Source: Cryobacterium breve
GTDB taxonomy: Bacteria > Actinomycetota > Actinomycetes > Actinomycetales > Microbacteriaceae
Direction of reading: 5' to 3'
Assembly (NCBI RefSeq): GCF_004402375.1
Contig: NZ_SOGJ01000019.1
Location: forward strand, 29,840 to 93,839
DNA: 64,000 nt
This document shows positions 7,986 through 16,465 of this stretch, piece by piece (within the stretch, counting starts at the first letter, position 1; each line of letters starts with the position of its first letter). The notes beneath the pieces were generated by a model that saw only the letters and a list, made by a program, of their open reading frames with translations, was not told the DNA's origin and ran no database searches. The position numbers were made by a program, and so were the translations under genes.

Positions 7986-8654
7986 TCATGAGGCGGTGAA
8001 GGTCTCCCCGTTCCTCGGAAGCCAGTTGCCACCATCGACCTGAAGGCGCTCAAAGACGATCGGCCTGCCGCGGGCCGTCGGCCAAATAGTTGAGTCAGTG
8101 ACTTGCACGTGTACGTGAGGCTGCGTGCTGTTGCCCGAATTGCCGCATGATCCAATAGGCTCGCCGACCTTGACCACTGATCCAATCTCCACTCTCAGCG
8201 ATCCGCGCTGGAGATGGGCGATGAGCACGAAAGGCCCGGTCGGCTCCAGCGCGATGACCACGTGATTCCCCGCAATCGAGCGCACGCCCTCTCGGATGCG
8301 GCGAGCTTGGGACAGCGCGTACGGAATCAGCGCCACTTGCGAGCGGCGAGCCTCGTGATCGCGCTCGCCGTCGATCGTGGCAACGACAATGCCCGATGCC
8401 GGCGCCAGGATCGGTGCGCCGAACCCGACAAAGACCTCCGGGGACTCTGTTGCCAGCACCGACCGCCAACCGCGTTTCGCCGAATGACCGAGTTCATCTA
8501 CGGCGAGGAAGTCGATCGCAAATGTCGTGCCGTACAGATGAGTTCCATGGCTGGGAATACGGTTAGCCGGGCTGTTCCCTGCTCTCCACCGGCCCTGAAA
8601 TGGCAAGCGCAGCACAAGTGAAGCGGTGTTCAACGGACACGACCCTCCGACCAC
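7986..8654 (-). CDS. M23-family peptidase (LytM-like)
   Basis: A 222-residue protein with the zinc-site motifs of M23 peptidases: HGTHLYGTTFAIDFLAV (H and D ligands, residues about 36-52) and QPHVHVQ (about 184-190). The GxPIxAPASGIVVA turn (FGAPILAPASGIVVATIDG) and GNHVVIAL are also family features. M23 enzymes cleave peptidoglycan cross-bridges or act as scaffolds. No clear signal peptide is seen from the GTG start, so a cytoplasmic location or a mis-set N-terminus is possible. It is monocistronic in this context. Confidence 0.8.
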   Translation of the reverse strand: MVGGSCPLNTASLVLRLPFQGRWRAGNSPANRIPSHGTHLYGTTFAIDFLAVDELGHSAKRGWRSVLATESPEVFVGFGAPILAPASGIVVATIDGERDHEARRSQVALIPYALSQARRIREGVRSIAGNHVVIALEPTGPFVLIAHLQRGSLRVEIGSVVKVGEPIGSCGNSGNSTQPHVHVQVTDSTIWPTARGRPIVFERLQVDGGNWLPRNGETFTAS

Positions 8655-8855
8655 GCCTAGAGTCGTCCGGACCGCCCGAGCGACACGCCCATTGTAACGA
8701 GAGGCATGAGTCCACCGAGCCCGACCAGACGGCCCCGCTCGCCCGATGCTTACCGAGCGTGGATTTGCTCGTTTGGCTCGATCTCCCCTTTGTGGGAGGC
8801 GATTGCGGCTGCTTAGACGACGGCAACGACCGAAGCGGCACGGTGGCTTCCAGCC

Positions 8856-9935
8856 TCAGCGCGGGCCGGCAGTCACCATTTCAGCCTCGTAGCGATGGGG
8901 AGGCAGACCGATGAGGAGTGCGACGACCAGTGCGGTTTGGCCGACTACGCCTATGGCTGGCCCGCTGATGGCTGCGTCGCCACCACCGGTCATAAAGGTG
9001 TCCGCGAGGGACATGCCCATGTTGAACCCTGCGAACCAATGGAAAGATGCGGTCGCTCCGACCGTGAGCAGACCCACCACGATGATTCGGCGATAGGTGA
9101 AAAACCACGCGATTCCTCGACTGCCGCAGAGGATTGGCAGCGTCAGGGCCACGGCTCCCCAGAAGATGGCCCATGCCATCAAGAAGGTGCTCATCGGCGA
9201 CTCACCGGCGGCGGACATCGCCGAGTAGATTTCGTCCAGGTTGAGGCCTGGCACCTTTGCGAGAGGGTTCCACACGGAGATGTGCAGCACGCCGGCGGCC
9301 ACAATCAGTAGGGCGAGCGCTGTGAAGGGAAGAGCCACCAGGACTCGGCTCCACCTTGACAGGGGCCTCGAGCTGGCCGGCTTTCTCGTGCGGCTGACGG
9401 CAACAATGATGGCGCCCAGGGACGCCGGGACCGCGAGGATGCCGAGGAAGGGCATCACCATCACCACGGCCATGAGTGCGCAGACCGCGGCGACACCGGC
9501 AGCAAGCACGAGACCTGTGCGTCTGCTGCCAGAGTGGAAAGCGATGACCAGTGTTCCCACGCACGCGAAGAGTCCGAGCGTTGCGAGGAAAATGGAGACG
9601 ACCTGTATCCCCCGTCCCAGCGGAGCAAGTCCGATCATTTCGTACCTGCCCCAGATAAACAACCCGAAGCGCAAGACTGCAGCGCTTCCAAGCAACGCGG
9701 CAGCCCAGCGCATCCGGTTGACCACCAAATTCGTTCTCGTGATTCCGGTCACGCTTGGGTTCGTGCGGTCGATCGTGATCGCGGTCACTAGCGCACCACC
9801 GACGATTGACCAATGCGATAGCTCCAGATCGCGGGCACCGCCCACGTCGCCCAGCCACTCCTCGCGATAACGCTGTCGGGCGAGCCCGGGAAGCGTCCAG
9901 GCCACCGCGGCTACCAACGTGTCTGCGAGGCTCAT
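8856..9935 (-). CDS. Multi-pass membrane protein paired with PadR regulator
   Basis: A 359-residue integral membrane protein with roughly eight hydrophobic segments after a soluble N-terminus containing ARQRYREEWLGDVGGARDLE. That N-terminal pattern recurs in actinobacterial membrane proteins encoded next to PadR regulators. No transport or enzyme motif was identified. Its ATG overlaps the padR stop in ATGA, so the two are co-translated. By analogy with other PadR-linked membrane proteins it may deal with a toxic or membrane-active compound, but this is inference. Confidence 0.8.
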   Translation of the reverse strand: MSLADTLVAAVAWTLPGLARQRYREEWLGDVGGARDLELSHWSIVGGALVTAITIDRTNPSVTGITRTNLVVNRMRWAAALLGSAAVLRFGLFIWGRYEMIGLAPLGRGIQVVSIFLATLGLFACVGTLVIAFHSGSRRTGLVLAAGVAAVCALMAVVMVMPFLGILAVPASLGAIIVAVSRTRKPASSRPLSRWSRVLVALPFTALALLIVAAGVLHISVWNPLAKVPGLNLDEIYSAMSAAGESPMSTFLMAWAIFWGAVALTLPILCGSRGIAWFFTYRRIIVVGLLTVGATASFHWFAGFNMGMSLADTFMTGGGDAAISGPAIGVVGQTALVVALLIGLPPHRYEAEMVTAGPR

Positions 9936-10249
9936 GCTCGTGCCGCCGCTGCATGTGCGGACAACCGAGCCTGTCTATCCCGAACTCCGGCTACGACAGT
10001 AAGGGCAGACGCTCTTGCCTCGTCCGAGAGCAGATAGAGCCGACGACGCGGTCCAGCGCGATCATTGTCCTCATCCCACTGCGACGTAGTCCATCCCAAT
10101 CGTTCCAGCCTCTCCAAGATGGGGTACACACTCCCCGCGGGCCGTCTTGTCACCTTCACGATTTTCAATCCCCAAACCGGTTCGCCGGCGTCCAAGAGCA
10201 CCTCGAGTACGTCTGCTGTGGCGGGGGTCATCCGACCGAGGAGCTCCAT
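9932..10249 (-). CDS. PadR-family transcriptional regulator
   Basis: A 105-residue winged-helix protein with the PadR core: TPATADVLEVLLDAGEPVWG, then RPAGSVYPILERLERLGW (recognition helix and wing, residues about 36-53) and PRRRLYLLSDEA. It is of the short subfamily, without a long C-terminal dimerisation helix. It is first in a two-gene unit with a membrane protein. It most likely represses its own leaderless promoter, because a palindrome covers the -10 region directly upstream. Confidence 0.9.
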   Translation of the reverse strand: MELLGRMTPATADVLEVLLDAGEPVWGLKIVKVTRRPAGSVYPILERLERLGWTTSQWDEDNDRAGPRRRLYLLSDEARASALTVVAGVRDRQARLSAHAAAARA

Positions 10250-10255
10250 GACGCT

Positions 10256-10285
10256 AATCTAGCTATATAGATTTGGGTGAGTCAA
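10256..10285 (-). promoter_or_regulatory. Leaderless padR promoter with overlapping palindromic operator
   Basis: On the minus strand TTGACT (10285-10280), 18 bases, TAGATT (10261-10256) and six bases lead exactly to the ATG at 10249, the geometry of a leaderless transcript. The palindrome AATCTA-N6-TAGATT (10256-10273) covers the -10 hexamer and is the likely PadR operator. Confidence 0.65.
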
Positions 10286-10464
10286 GGTCATGCTCCCTAA
10301 GCGCTCCATCAGGGCAAACCGGCAACGTCCTGTCACCCTGCCCGCAAGACGGACGACCAGCGGACGCGACTCGACGAATGCGCGATTGTGCGACCTGCCC
10401 GGGAGAGCCTCGCGGACAATTCTCGAAAGCTGTGCGGACGTATACGGGCGGACAGAACCGTTTG

Positions 10465-10905
10465 TCACAACACGTTGATGGCGCTGGCCCGCCATCGTTG
10501 GTCCATGCCCTCGAGGCGGAGCGCGACAGCACGCACACGAACCTTGCTGTGCACCATCACCACGGCCTCGATTACACCGTCCCGAGGTTCAGTCATCGTG
10601 ACCCGGCCGATCGTGATGGCCGGCCGTTGGGCACGCTGGCCCTTGACTGCGCGGGCCCGTGCCGACAGCACGACCCGCTTGAGCAGGTGTCGGTAGACGT
10701 CGTCGCTGACCCACCGGGCCAGCTGGTCGAGCTCGCGTGCACCGGCGAGGACCTCGATCACGCAGCGGGTGAGGTTGATCAGGAGCGGCTCCGGATCTGG
10801 CAGTTGCTCGCGTGTGCTGGGCTGTTGGCCGAAGAAGTCGTCTTCGACGAACTTGTCGCCCCGCGTTCGGGAACCGCGTGCCGGGTTTTCGGCTGGATCG
10901 CTCAT
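10465..10905 (-). CDS. Rv3235-like protein
   Basis: A 146-residue soluble protein. A disordered N-terminus (residues 1-45, rich in D, E, P) precedes a domain with LLINLTRCVIEVLAGARELD, QLARWVSDDVYRHLLKR and VVMVHSKVRVRAVALRLEG. This matches the actinobacterial Rv3235 family, usually encoded near secA and of unknown role. GGAGGAG directly before the ATG at 10905 fixes the start over an upstream in-frame ATG. Position beside the SAF/CpaE/pdtaS block agrees with conserved actinobacterial order. Confidence 0.85.
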   Translation of the reverse strand: MSDPAENPARGSRTRGDKFVEDDFFGQQPSTREQLPDPEPLLINLTRCVIEVLAGARELDQLARWVSDDVYRHLLKRVVLSARARAVKGQRAQRPAITIGRVTMTEPRDGVIEAVVMVHSKVRVRAVALRLEGMDQRWRASAINVL

Positions 10906-11180
10906 GACTCCTCCGAGGTGCGTGAATCCCATTGCTCCGCCGATATATCTACCGGTGCCGTGGGTCGGTCAAGGGTTCGGCTGGTTCAATTTCGGTGTGG
11001 TCCACGGGTTCCGGCAGTTCGCGGTTGCCAGGGACCCGACGTGCGGTGGTACTGCGGCACCCCCGAGTGGGGGGTTGTCTGTGAACGACACTCAATCAGC
11101 CGGGAACGACGATGTCGAGTGCTTTTAAGGCCTGTGGATAACGCGGGCGGAGTATGGACGGGGAAGACTAACTTCAGGGT
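10906..11180. other. Divergent intergenic region
   Basis: This 275-base gap lies between the Rv3235-like gene and the gene at 11181. The only signal noted is TAACTT (11169-11174), six bases before the GTG start of the rightward gene. No frame, repeat or hairpin is convincing. Confidence 0.45.
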
Positions 11181-11813
11181 GTGCGCTGGGACAATCTGTT
11201 CGATGACCTCGAGGGGCAGCTCGAACACGAGCTGAACGCCGAGGAGACCGAGCTGCGCGCCGAGGAGGAACGGCTGCGGCTGGGGCGGCTGTCGCTGCGC
11301 AACCGGTTGACCAGTCTCGTGCGAGCCTCAGGCTCCGGATCGAGACACGGCACCAGTACGGGCATGCGCAGCGTCACCGGCGTTCTCCGGATCGTGATCG
11401 GGATGGGGGCGACTATTACGGTTCGGCCGACCACGTTCGGGAGGGACTGGCTGGCGGGGGACCTCCTGGATTCAGGTGCGGCCGGGTCCCAGTGCGTCCT
11501 CCCGCTTGCGGCCGTGGCGGGGGTCGTGCTGCGCCGGGAGGAGATCCCGGGATCGCTGGGCACCGAGCCGGAGTCGGCGGCCAGGGTCGTGGATCGCATC
11601 GGCCTGGTCTTCGTCCTGAGAGATCTGTGCCGGCGGCGCGCGAACGTGGAGGTGCACACCCGGACCGGCGTGCTGCTCGGCACCATCGACCGGGTGGGTA
11701 GGGACCACGTCGATCTAGCCCTGCACGCGGCCGGCACACTGCGCCGCGAGGCGGAGGTTCACGACTATCGCATCGTGCCCGTGGCGGAGATCCAGCTCGT
11801 GCGATTGCCCTGA
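11181..11813 (+). CDS. Conserved actinobacterial protein, coiled-coil start
   Basis: A 210-residue protein beginning RWDNLFDDLEGQLEHELNAE, a strongly charged helix (to about residue 40) likely to form a coiled coil. The remainder is mixed alpha/beta with GVLLGTIDRVGRDHVDLALH near residue 165, resembling a small Sm- or PRC-like barrel. This family sits near the HTH/SAF/CpaE genes in many actinobacteria and has no known function. TAACTT lies exactly six bases upstream of the GTG, consistent with leaderless expression; no Shine-Dalgarno sequence is present. Confidence 0.75.
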   Translation: MRWDNLFDDLEGQLEHELNAEETELRAEEERLRLGRLSLRNRLTSLVRASGSGSRHGTSTGMRSVTGVLRIVIGMGATITVRPTTFGRDWLAGDLLDSGAAGSQCVLPLAAVAGVVLRREEIPGSLGTEPESAARVVDRIGLVFVLRDLCRRRANVEVHTRTGVLLGTIDRVGRDHVDLALHAAGTLRREAEVHDYRIVPVAEIQLVRLP

Positions 11814-11838
11814 TCGCTGCAGAGCAGTCGGCTTCGCG

Positions 11839-12165
11839 TCACTCGTCTGGACGGATGATGGTGCCGCCGGACAACTCGGGGATGTTCGCGAAGTCGGACT
11901 GCTCCCACAGCGACAGGCGCCGGGCCTCTTCGTACTTCGCTTCGATGAAGGACTCGAGCACGATGCGTTCGACCCGCCAGACGCCGGCGGCGGCGGTCGA
12001 ACCGGCCGCGGGGGCACTCGCGCCGTGGGTGCCGATCCGGATGGCTGGCAGCTCGCCCGTGCGCACCAGCTCCATCACCTCCGCCGTCGTCAGTGCAAGA
12101 ATCTCGGCGGTGTCGGCGAGGGTGAGGAACCGACCCACGCCGGAGAGTGCCTCGGAATCGTTCAT
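11839..12165 (-). CDS. Excisionase-like helix-turn-helix protein
   Basis: A 108-residue protein. Residues about 10-45 (FLTLADTAEILALTTAEVME, LVRTGELPAIRIG) match the winged HTH of excisionase/MerR-like DNA-binding proteins. The C-terminal part includes WRVERIVLESFIEAKYEE. Despite the family name there is no phage context; it is a chromosomal protein in a conserved actinobacterial block. GATAAT lies six bases before the ATG, so the gene may be leaderless. Target sites are unknown. Confidence 0.8.
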   Translation of the reverse strand: MNDSEALSGVGRFLTLADTAEILALTTAEVMELVRTGELPAIRIGTHGASAPAAGSTAAAGVWRVERIVLESFIEAKYEEARRLSLWEQSDFANIPELSGGTIIRPDE

Positions 12166-12171
12166 GGATCG

Positions 12172-12177
12172 ATTATC
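12172..12177 (-). promoter_or_regulatory. -10 box for leaderless HTH gene
   Basis: GATAAT on the minus strand, followed by six bases and the ATG at 12165. It matches five of six positions of the consensus TATAAT; no strong -35 is seen. Confidence 0.5.
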
Positions 12178-12312
12178 CGTCTCCCAGCGTCCCGGCGTCC
12201 GGTCGAGGCGTGGCTGTGGATAACTTTCCCGCGTGGAGGCGCGGACGGCAACGATGGAGTCCGGAGACGAGGCAGCACGGCTTTTGGGAGAGCACCGGGG
12301 AGGTAGCGGATT

Positions 12313-12945
12313 GTGAAGACGCCCGCGCAGAGTTCGCGCCGCAGATTTTGGTTCGACCCTCGATTCGCGATCGGTCTGGGCCTGGTCGTCGCCGCCGTCG
12401 GAGGCGTCTACCTGATCGTCTCCGGCAGCGACCAGACCACGGCTGTGTTTGCCGCCCGCTCGGCGCTCGCCGTGGGGGACAGGGTCGAGGTCGGCGACCT
12501 CGTGGCCACCCAGGTGCGGCTCGGCGGCACGGGCGATCTGTATGTGACCCCCGACCGGTTGCCCGACGACGGGCTCGTCGTCACACGCACAATCGCCGCC
12601 GGCGAGCTGGTGCCGGCTTCCGCGGTCGGCCGCTCCTCGGGCACGAAGACAACGAGCGTGGTCGTGGAGCTGACCAGCGCCCTCCCCGCGAATATCGGGC
12701 CGGGCGTCACAGTCGACCTCTGGGCTGCCCGCAAAACCGACCAGAACACCTACGGACCCCCGACCGTTCTGGTCGGACAGGCCTCGGTCGTGCTCCTGCT
12801 CGAACCCACGGGGCTGTCGGTGGGAACCGGCGTCCGTGCGCTGGAACTCCTAGTGCCCAAAGACAACGTCGCCGAGGTGCTCGAGTCCATCGCGAATCGA
12901 GACGCCCTCGCCGTCGTGCCCGTCAACGAACCCCTGGAGCGGTAG
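12313..12945 (+). CDS. SAF-domain (CpaB/FlgA-like) membrane-anchored protein
   Basis: A 210-residue protein with a single N-terminal membrane segment (AIGLGLVVAAVGGVYLIVSG, residues 19-38). An SAF domain runs from about 45 to 110 (ARSALAVGDRVEVGDLV, then RTIAAGELVPASAV), and a beta-rich C-terminal half follows. CpaB-like proteins assemble Tad pilus secretins in diderms, but no secretin, prepilin or traffic ATPase is nearby, and the monoderm envelope makes that role unlikely. GGGGAGG nine bases before the GTG supports the start. The CpaE-like gene follows after two bases. Confidence 0.85.
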   Translation: MKTPAQSSRRRFWFDPRFAIGLGLVVAAVGGVYLIVSGSDQTTAVFAARSALAVGDRVEVGDLVATQVRLGGTGDLYVTPDRLPDDGLVVTRTIAAGELVPASAVGRSSGTKTTSVVVELTSALPANIGPGVTVDLWAARKTDQNTYGPPTVLVGQASVVLLLEPTGLSVGTGVRALELLVPKDNVAEVLESIANRDALAVVPVNEPLER

Positions 12946-12947
12946 CC

Positions 12948-14213
12948 GTGGCCACTCTCACCCTGGCCCTCGACCGGAACACGGAAGACCGACTGTTGAT
13001 CGACATCATCGAGCAGGGACATGTGATCGTGGCGCGCGCCGCGACCGCGGGCGAGGTTATCCTGGCCCTCCGTCAGAGCGCTCCGGAGTTCGTCATCGTT
13101 GGAGCCGGCCGCAGCACGCTCACGGCCGAGCTGATCACCGCGTGCGACGCGCACGGCGCCCGGGTGATCGCGCTCGCCGCCAACGACCAGGAGCGGCGAA
13201 ATGCGGCGGGGCTCGGGCTGTTCGACGTGGTGGACGCCGCCGCGGATTGGGCCGAGACAGAGTCGTTGATCAGCTGCGCGGTCGCGATTCCGTTGCGGGT
13301 CGGCGACTCCGGGGAATCGTCCGGTGCCAGGCGTCAGGGGAGTGTCATCGCCGTCTGGGGGCCCGCGGGCGCTCCGGGCCGCACAACCCTGGCGATCAAC
13401 ATCGCGGCGGAGATCGCCGCCGTCGGGCATACGGTCGCCCTAGCGGACATCGACACCTACAGCGGATCCGTGGCACCGACCCTAGGGATGCTCGATGAGG
13501 CACCCGGGTTCGCCGCCGCGTGCCGTCTGGCGGGTTCGGACAGCCTGACCCGGCCGGAATTCGAGCGCATCGCACAGCGCTACAACTCCCCGCAGGGCGC
13601 ATTCTGGGTGCTCACCGGCATCGGACGCCCGTCACGCTGGCCCGAGCTCTCCGCCGAGCGGGTGACGCGCACCATCGATGCGCTCCGCAACTGGGTCGAC
13701 TACGTCGTACTCGACACCGGCTTCAACCTCGAGAGCGATGAGGAGATCTCCAGCGATCTGTTCGCCCCGCGCCGCAACGCGGCCACCCTCACTGCACTCG
13801 CCTGCGCCGACCATGTCGTCGCCTGCGGGCTAGCAGACCCGGTTGGCATGGCCCGGTTCCTTCGTGCCTGGGTGGACCTGGCTGACGTGGTCACGACCGA
13901 CCGGGTCAGCGTCGTCATGAACCGGGTGCGGGCCAGCGCCGTCGGGCTCGACCCCAATGGGCAGGTGCTGTCAGCGCTGCGCCGGTTCGGCGGGATCGAG
14001 TCGCCGATCCTGGTGCCCCAGGACCAGCAGGCGACCGATGCGGCGGTTGTCGCCGGGCGCACCCTGCGGGACACGGCGCCGAAGTCACCGGCGCGCATCA
14101 GCATCCGTCACTTCGTGCGCACTGAGCTGCTGCCGGCGCCGGCTCCGGCCACCGGGCGCCGCCGGAAGGAATCGAAATGGCGCCGGCGCGTCGTTGACCC
14201 GGTGGCCACCTGA
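12948..14213 (+). CDS. CpaE/MinD-like P-loop ATPase
   Basis: A 421-residue protein. An N-terminal receiver-like region (residues 1-110, without clear phospho-acceptor residues) precedes a MinD/ParA-type ATPase. The deviant Walker A is GPAGAPGRTTLAINIA (about 135-150) and the switch region includes ALADIDTYSGSVAPTLG. The usual KGG[T/S]-type lysine is replaced, as PGR takes its place, so nucleotide binding may differ from MinD. GTG at 12948 was chosen because it starts two bases after the SAF gene stop; longer open sequence upstream overlaps that gene and is not credible. It probably works with the SAF protein. Confidence 0.85.
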   Translation: MATLTLALDRNTEDRLLIDIIEQGHVIVARAATAGEVILALRQSAPEFVIVGAGRSTLTAELITACDAHGARVIALAANDQERRNAAGLGLFDVVDAAADWAETESLISCAVAIPLRVGDSGESSGARRQGSVIAVWGPAGAPGRTTLAINIAAEIAAVGHTVALADIDTYSGSVAPTLGMLDEAPGFAAACRLAGSDSLTRPEFERIAQRYNSPQGAFWVLTGIGRPSRWPELSAERVTRTIDALRNWVDYVVLDTGFNLESDEEISSDLFAPRRNAATLTALACADHVVACGLADPVGMARFLRAWVDLADVVTTDRVSVVMNRVRASAVGLDPNGQVLSALRRFGGIESPILVPQDQQATDAAVVAGRTLRDTAPKSPARISIRHFVRTELLPAPAPATGRRRKESKWRRRVVDPVAT

Positions 14214-14230
14214 GACTCGGGTTTGCGCTG

Positions 14231-15928
14231 TCAGTCCTGAAGCGAGATCACCTCCACCCGGTCACCGGGCCCGGTGACCACCAGAACGCGTTTGCCGGTC
14301 ACGCCGCGGAGAGCCTGGCTGAGCTGCTCCGCCGACGCCGAGCAGCCCGCCGCGTCGGAGCGCCGCAGCACGGAGACTGACGCGCCGGTTGCGAGGTGGA
14401 TCGACTGGATGAGGGGTTGCGGTTCGGCATCCGTGACCAGGATCACGGATGTGATGGCGCGCGCCGGCTGGGGAGTCTGCCCCATGGCGGAACGGTCACG
14501 CCGCCATACGGCGAAGTGGTAGCCGGCGGCCAGGCCGGTGGCCACCAGCAGTCCCAGCGGGGCCCGCACGCGATCGACCAGGCTGCCCCCGGTGACGTCG
14601 GCCAGGGCGAATTCGAAAAGCCGGTAGCCGATCACGAGCAGCGTGACGATGGCCACGACCGCGCTCACCCCGAACACCAGGATGAGGTAGACGCGTCGGC
14701 CGGTGGAGCGGATCTCGACCGGCTCGACCGGCTGGGCCGGATGCCACGCCGCCCACCAGGCCGGGCCGCCGACCACCAGCCCGCTGATCCCGCCGAGCAG
14801 CAGCGTTCGGGTATCCGACCCGGCGAGCGGTGTGGTGGCGGCGGCGAGGATCGCGTTGACGACGACGCCCAGCCCGGATGCGGCGGCGATCAGGCCCACG
14901 CCGGAGGTCACCAGCTTTGTGGCCAGCTGCGCCGCATCTGACCGGTCGCGAACGAGGTTGCGATGGTACCGCCAGACCAGCGCGCCGACGATCGCGGCGG
15001 AGGTGCCGAAACCCAGGAGGCCGAGAAGATCGTTGATCGGATCGGTACGGTCGAAGGCCAGCCGGAGAAGCAGAAACAGCACGATCCCAGCCCCGACCAG
15101 TGTCAGGATGGCCGCTCCGGTCACACCGACGGTCACGAGTGCAAGTTCCGCGAGGCCGCCGCGGAGGTCGCGGGCCCCGCCTCGAATCCAGTGCCACCAC
15201 CAGATGAGGCTGCCGCCCGCGCACCAGATGAGTGCCTGGAAAGTCAACGTCCACCAGGGTTCGCCCAGGGTGAGGGTCGGCTCGAGGGCGTCAACGGCGG
15301 CGTCGAGTAGGGAGCTGAGAGCCGCGACGGCGCCACCGACCGCGATCGCGAGACCGTAGACGGAGGCGAGCACGGGAGCCACGCTGACGAGCTGGGTCGG
15401 TCTTTTCTCCCGGTGACGGGACATCCACAGGTGCCAGACCCACACGCCGGCCCAGACCAAACCGGTGGCGAAGAGGCGCGGTTGCCACTCCTCGCGCACG
15501 AGCACCGCCGCCGTGGTGAGCAGGGCGACCGAGAAGGTGACGAGCGAGACGGCGTACAGGCCGGCCAGATAGAGCCCCCAGGCGATCGATGACCGTTCCG
15601 TGCTGTCCATCCGGCGCCACAGCACCCACCAGAGCAGTGCCGCGAACGGACCGGCGATCAGGGTGAAGGCGAGTGAGCGGGCGAGCCCGGTCACGTCGCC
15701 GGCGACGAGCGCGTTGCCGGCGTCGAGCAGGCGCCCGAGAAGGCCGCTCAGACCGATGGCCGCGATCACGACCAGGGTGAAGAGCAAGATGAACACGATC
15801 ACCCGGCGCGCCGTGGGCTGGGCGGTGCTCTCCCCATTCGGGGAGGATCTGCGCACGGCGACCACGATGCCGGCGACGCCCGCTCCGATCACCAGGACGG
15901 CGACCAGCAGAACTACGCTGACCATCAT
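14231..15928 (-). CDS. Large polytopic membrane protein (DUF5671-like)
   Basis: A 565-residue protein with about twelve to fourteen hydrophobic helices, including repeated four-helix blocks such as residues 5-140 and 205-330. That repetition resembles DUF5671 membrane proteins. The C-terminus (about 470-565) is soluble, alpha/beta and ends with VLVVTGPGDRVEVISLQD. No transport motif or catalytic residue was identified. Its start overlaps the stop of the preceding small gene by four bases (ATGA), forming a two-gene unit convergent with the CpaE-like gene. Confidence 0.8.
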   Translation of the reverse strand: MMVSVVLLVAVLVIGAGVAGIVVAVRRSSPNGESTAQPTARRVIVFILLFTLVVIAAIGLSGLLGRLLDAGNALVAGDVTGLARSLAFTLIAGPFAALLWWVLWRRMDSTERSSIAWGLYLAGLYAVSLVTFSVALLTTAAVLVREEWQPRLFATGLVWAGVWVWHLWMSRHREKRPTQLVSVAPVLASVYGLAIAVGGAVAALSSLLDAAVDALEPTLTLGEPWWTLTFQALIWCAGGSLIWWWHWIRGGARDLRGGLAELALVTVGVTGAAILTLVGAGIVLFLLLRLAFDRTDPINDLLGLLGFGTSAAIVGALVWRYHRNLVRDRSDAAQLATKLVTSGVGLIAAASGLGVVVNAILAAATTPLAGSDTRTLLLGGISGLVVGGPAWWAAWHPAQPVEPVEIRSTGRRVYLILVFGVSAVVAIVTLLVIGYRLFEFALADVTGGSLVDRVRAPLGLLVATGLAAGYHFAVWRRDRSAMGQTPQPARAITSVILVTDAEPQPLIQSIHLATGASVSVLRRSDAAGCSASAEQLSQALRGVTGKRVLVVTGPGDRVEVISLQD

Positions 15929-16389
15929 GAGTCCGATTTCGGATTCGGGCAGATGGCGAGCTCATACGGCGCACCGTCGATCAACCAGCCGCCGTTGTCG
16001 GCCACCAGGTCGAAGACGCCCTCGGTCTCATATTCGTCGGCGCCGAAGGGCCCGCTGCCGTAGGACGTGACGATGGACACTTTCACGTCGGCGGATTGGG
16101 CTCGCTCGGTCGTCGACACCAGGGTGACTTGGATGTTGTCGGTCGGCCCCCGGTCGAAGTTCTCGCAGTCCGTGAACGCGCTTGCGGTGAGGTACTCACC
16201 CGCTGCCTGCTCATCACCGTCGATGACGGCGGCAGAATACGCCTGGACGACTCCTGCCGGGGTGTCTGCGTCCAATTGCTCTGGTTCGCCGCCGGTGAAG
16301 ACGACGATGAGGGCGACGACGACCAGGGCCCCGATCACGGAGAGGAGGACAATCAGCGTCCGATCGGGCTTTCCACTTACTGTGCTCAT
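15925..16389 (-). CDS. Single-pass membrane protein with NTF2-like extracytoplasmic domain
   Basis: A 154-residue protein. The N-terminal anchor TLIVLLSVIGALVVVALIVV (residues 11-30) is followed by a small domain with TPAGVVQAYSAAVIDGDEQA (about 43-62) and a C-terminal DNGGWLIDGAPYELAICPN. This layout is typical of DUF4878/NTF2-like lipoprotein-type folds found outside the membrane. ATG at 16389 was taken in preference to an in-frame codon six residues upstream. It is the first gene of a pair with the large polytopic protein, and is divergent from pdtaS. Confidence 0.78.
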   Translation of the reverse strand: MSTVSGKPDRTLIVLLSVIGALVVVALIVVFTGGEPEQLDADTPAGVVQAYSAAVIDGDEQAAGEYLTASAFTDCENFDRGPTDNIQVTLVSTTERAQSADVKVSIVTSYGSGPFGADEYETEGVFDLVADNGGWLIDGAPYELAICPNPKSDS

Positions 16390-16453
16390 CTGCTCAGCAT
16401 GGCCCAATCAGCGAGGCGACACCACAGCGACGTTGGCGCGCGTTCGGGGGACC

Positions 16454-16459
16454 TAGGCT
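16454..16459 (+). promoter_or_regulatory. -10 box for leaderless pdtaS
   Basis: TAGGCT is separated by six bases from the GTG at 16466. There is no Shine-Dalgarno sequence between them, as expected for a leaderless message. Confidence 0.5.
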
Positions 16460-16465
16460 ATTGCT

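Noticed and set aside
8563..8841. Minus-strand frame of 92 codons before the M23 peptidase gene
   Set aside because: Ser/Arg-rich translation without any motif; it overlaps the peptidase start and is probably chance.
10259..10495. Minus-strand frame of 78 codons between padR and the Rv3235-like gene
   Set aside because: No recognisable domain, overlaps the padR promoter and the end of the neighbouring gene, and has no ribosome-binding site.
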